A stretch of 23,197 nt of DNA from an uncultured Lactobacillus sp. (lineage in GTDB: Bacteria > Bacillota > Bacilli > Lactobacillales > Lactobacillaceae): positions 1-23,197 of the forward strand of contig NZ_CARBVX010000025.1 of NCBI RefSeq assembly GCF_948948975.1, read 5' to 3'. Within the stretch, counting starts at the first letter, position 1. Each line of letters begins with the position of its first letter. The position numbers and the translations under genes were made by a program. The notes under the pieces are model-generated. The model did not search any database and had not been told where the DNA came from. It worked only from the letters and a program-made list of their open reading frames with translations. Positions 23,191-23,197 of this stretch are shown here, one piece after another.

Positions 23191-23197
23191 AATAGTT

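Overview
The window is low-G+C Firmicute DNA. Strong AGGAGG-type ribosome binding sites, four Rgg-type regulator genes or copies, a CsbD-like and a GlsB-like stress protein and a T-box leader all fit a Lactobacillus of the acidophilus group. An L. gasseri/johnsonii relative is my guess from gene style; no database comparison was possible.

The left end (about 1-4.7 kb, all on the minus strand) is an accessory island of secreted-peptide cassettes. Reading in the direction of transcription: an Rgg-family regulator (4657-3809); a 19-residue ORF whose core DVVIIIVTG resembles the short hydrophobic peptide (SHP) pheromones of streptococcal Rgg regulators; a Sec-secreted two-cysteine peptide precursor coupled to that ORF by a TAATG overlap; two small membrane proteins; a terminator; then a T-box riboswitch directly upstream of a second secreted precursor (frameshifted in an A6/T6 run) and its small membrane partner; then a second, about 97% identical T-box copy whose terminator is deleted and which is fused into a third precursor that has lost its start, again followed by a small membrane protein. 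The pattern (leader peptide, two-cysteine hydrophobic C-terminus, adjacent small membrane protein) suggests bacteriocin-like peptides with immunity partners. That function is inferred.

From 4.7 to 5.35 kb lies a stretch of small remnants: a plus-strand unit encoding a 33-residue hydrophobic, type I toxin-like peptide with its own terminator, and a decayed two-gene minus-strand pair that looks like a type II toxin-antitoxin remnant.

From 5.37 to 10.7 kb (minus strand) are housekeeping or stress genes: a DUF915-like lipoprotein hydrolase, a PLD-SF2 helicase-DUF3427 protein, an exonuclease III-type nuclease, a GlsB/YeaQ-like membrane protein and a CsbD-like protein. From 11 to 20.4 kb is a second set of Rgg regulators beside transport genes: an MFS transporter divergent from an rgg that is followed by a decayed tandem copy; a ClC transporter; a TetM-like translation GTPase divergent from another rgg; and an ABC exporter convergent with that rgg. 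Two of the promoter regions share short sequence motifs. The right end holds a small hydrophobic protein, a DegV protein, a YjjG-like HAD hydrolase and an XRE-type membrane regulator that looks foreign. I saw no rRNA, tRNA, complete insertion sequence or CRISPR array.
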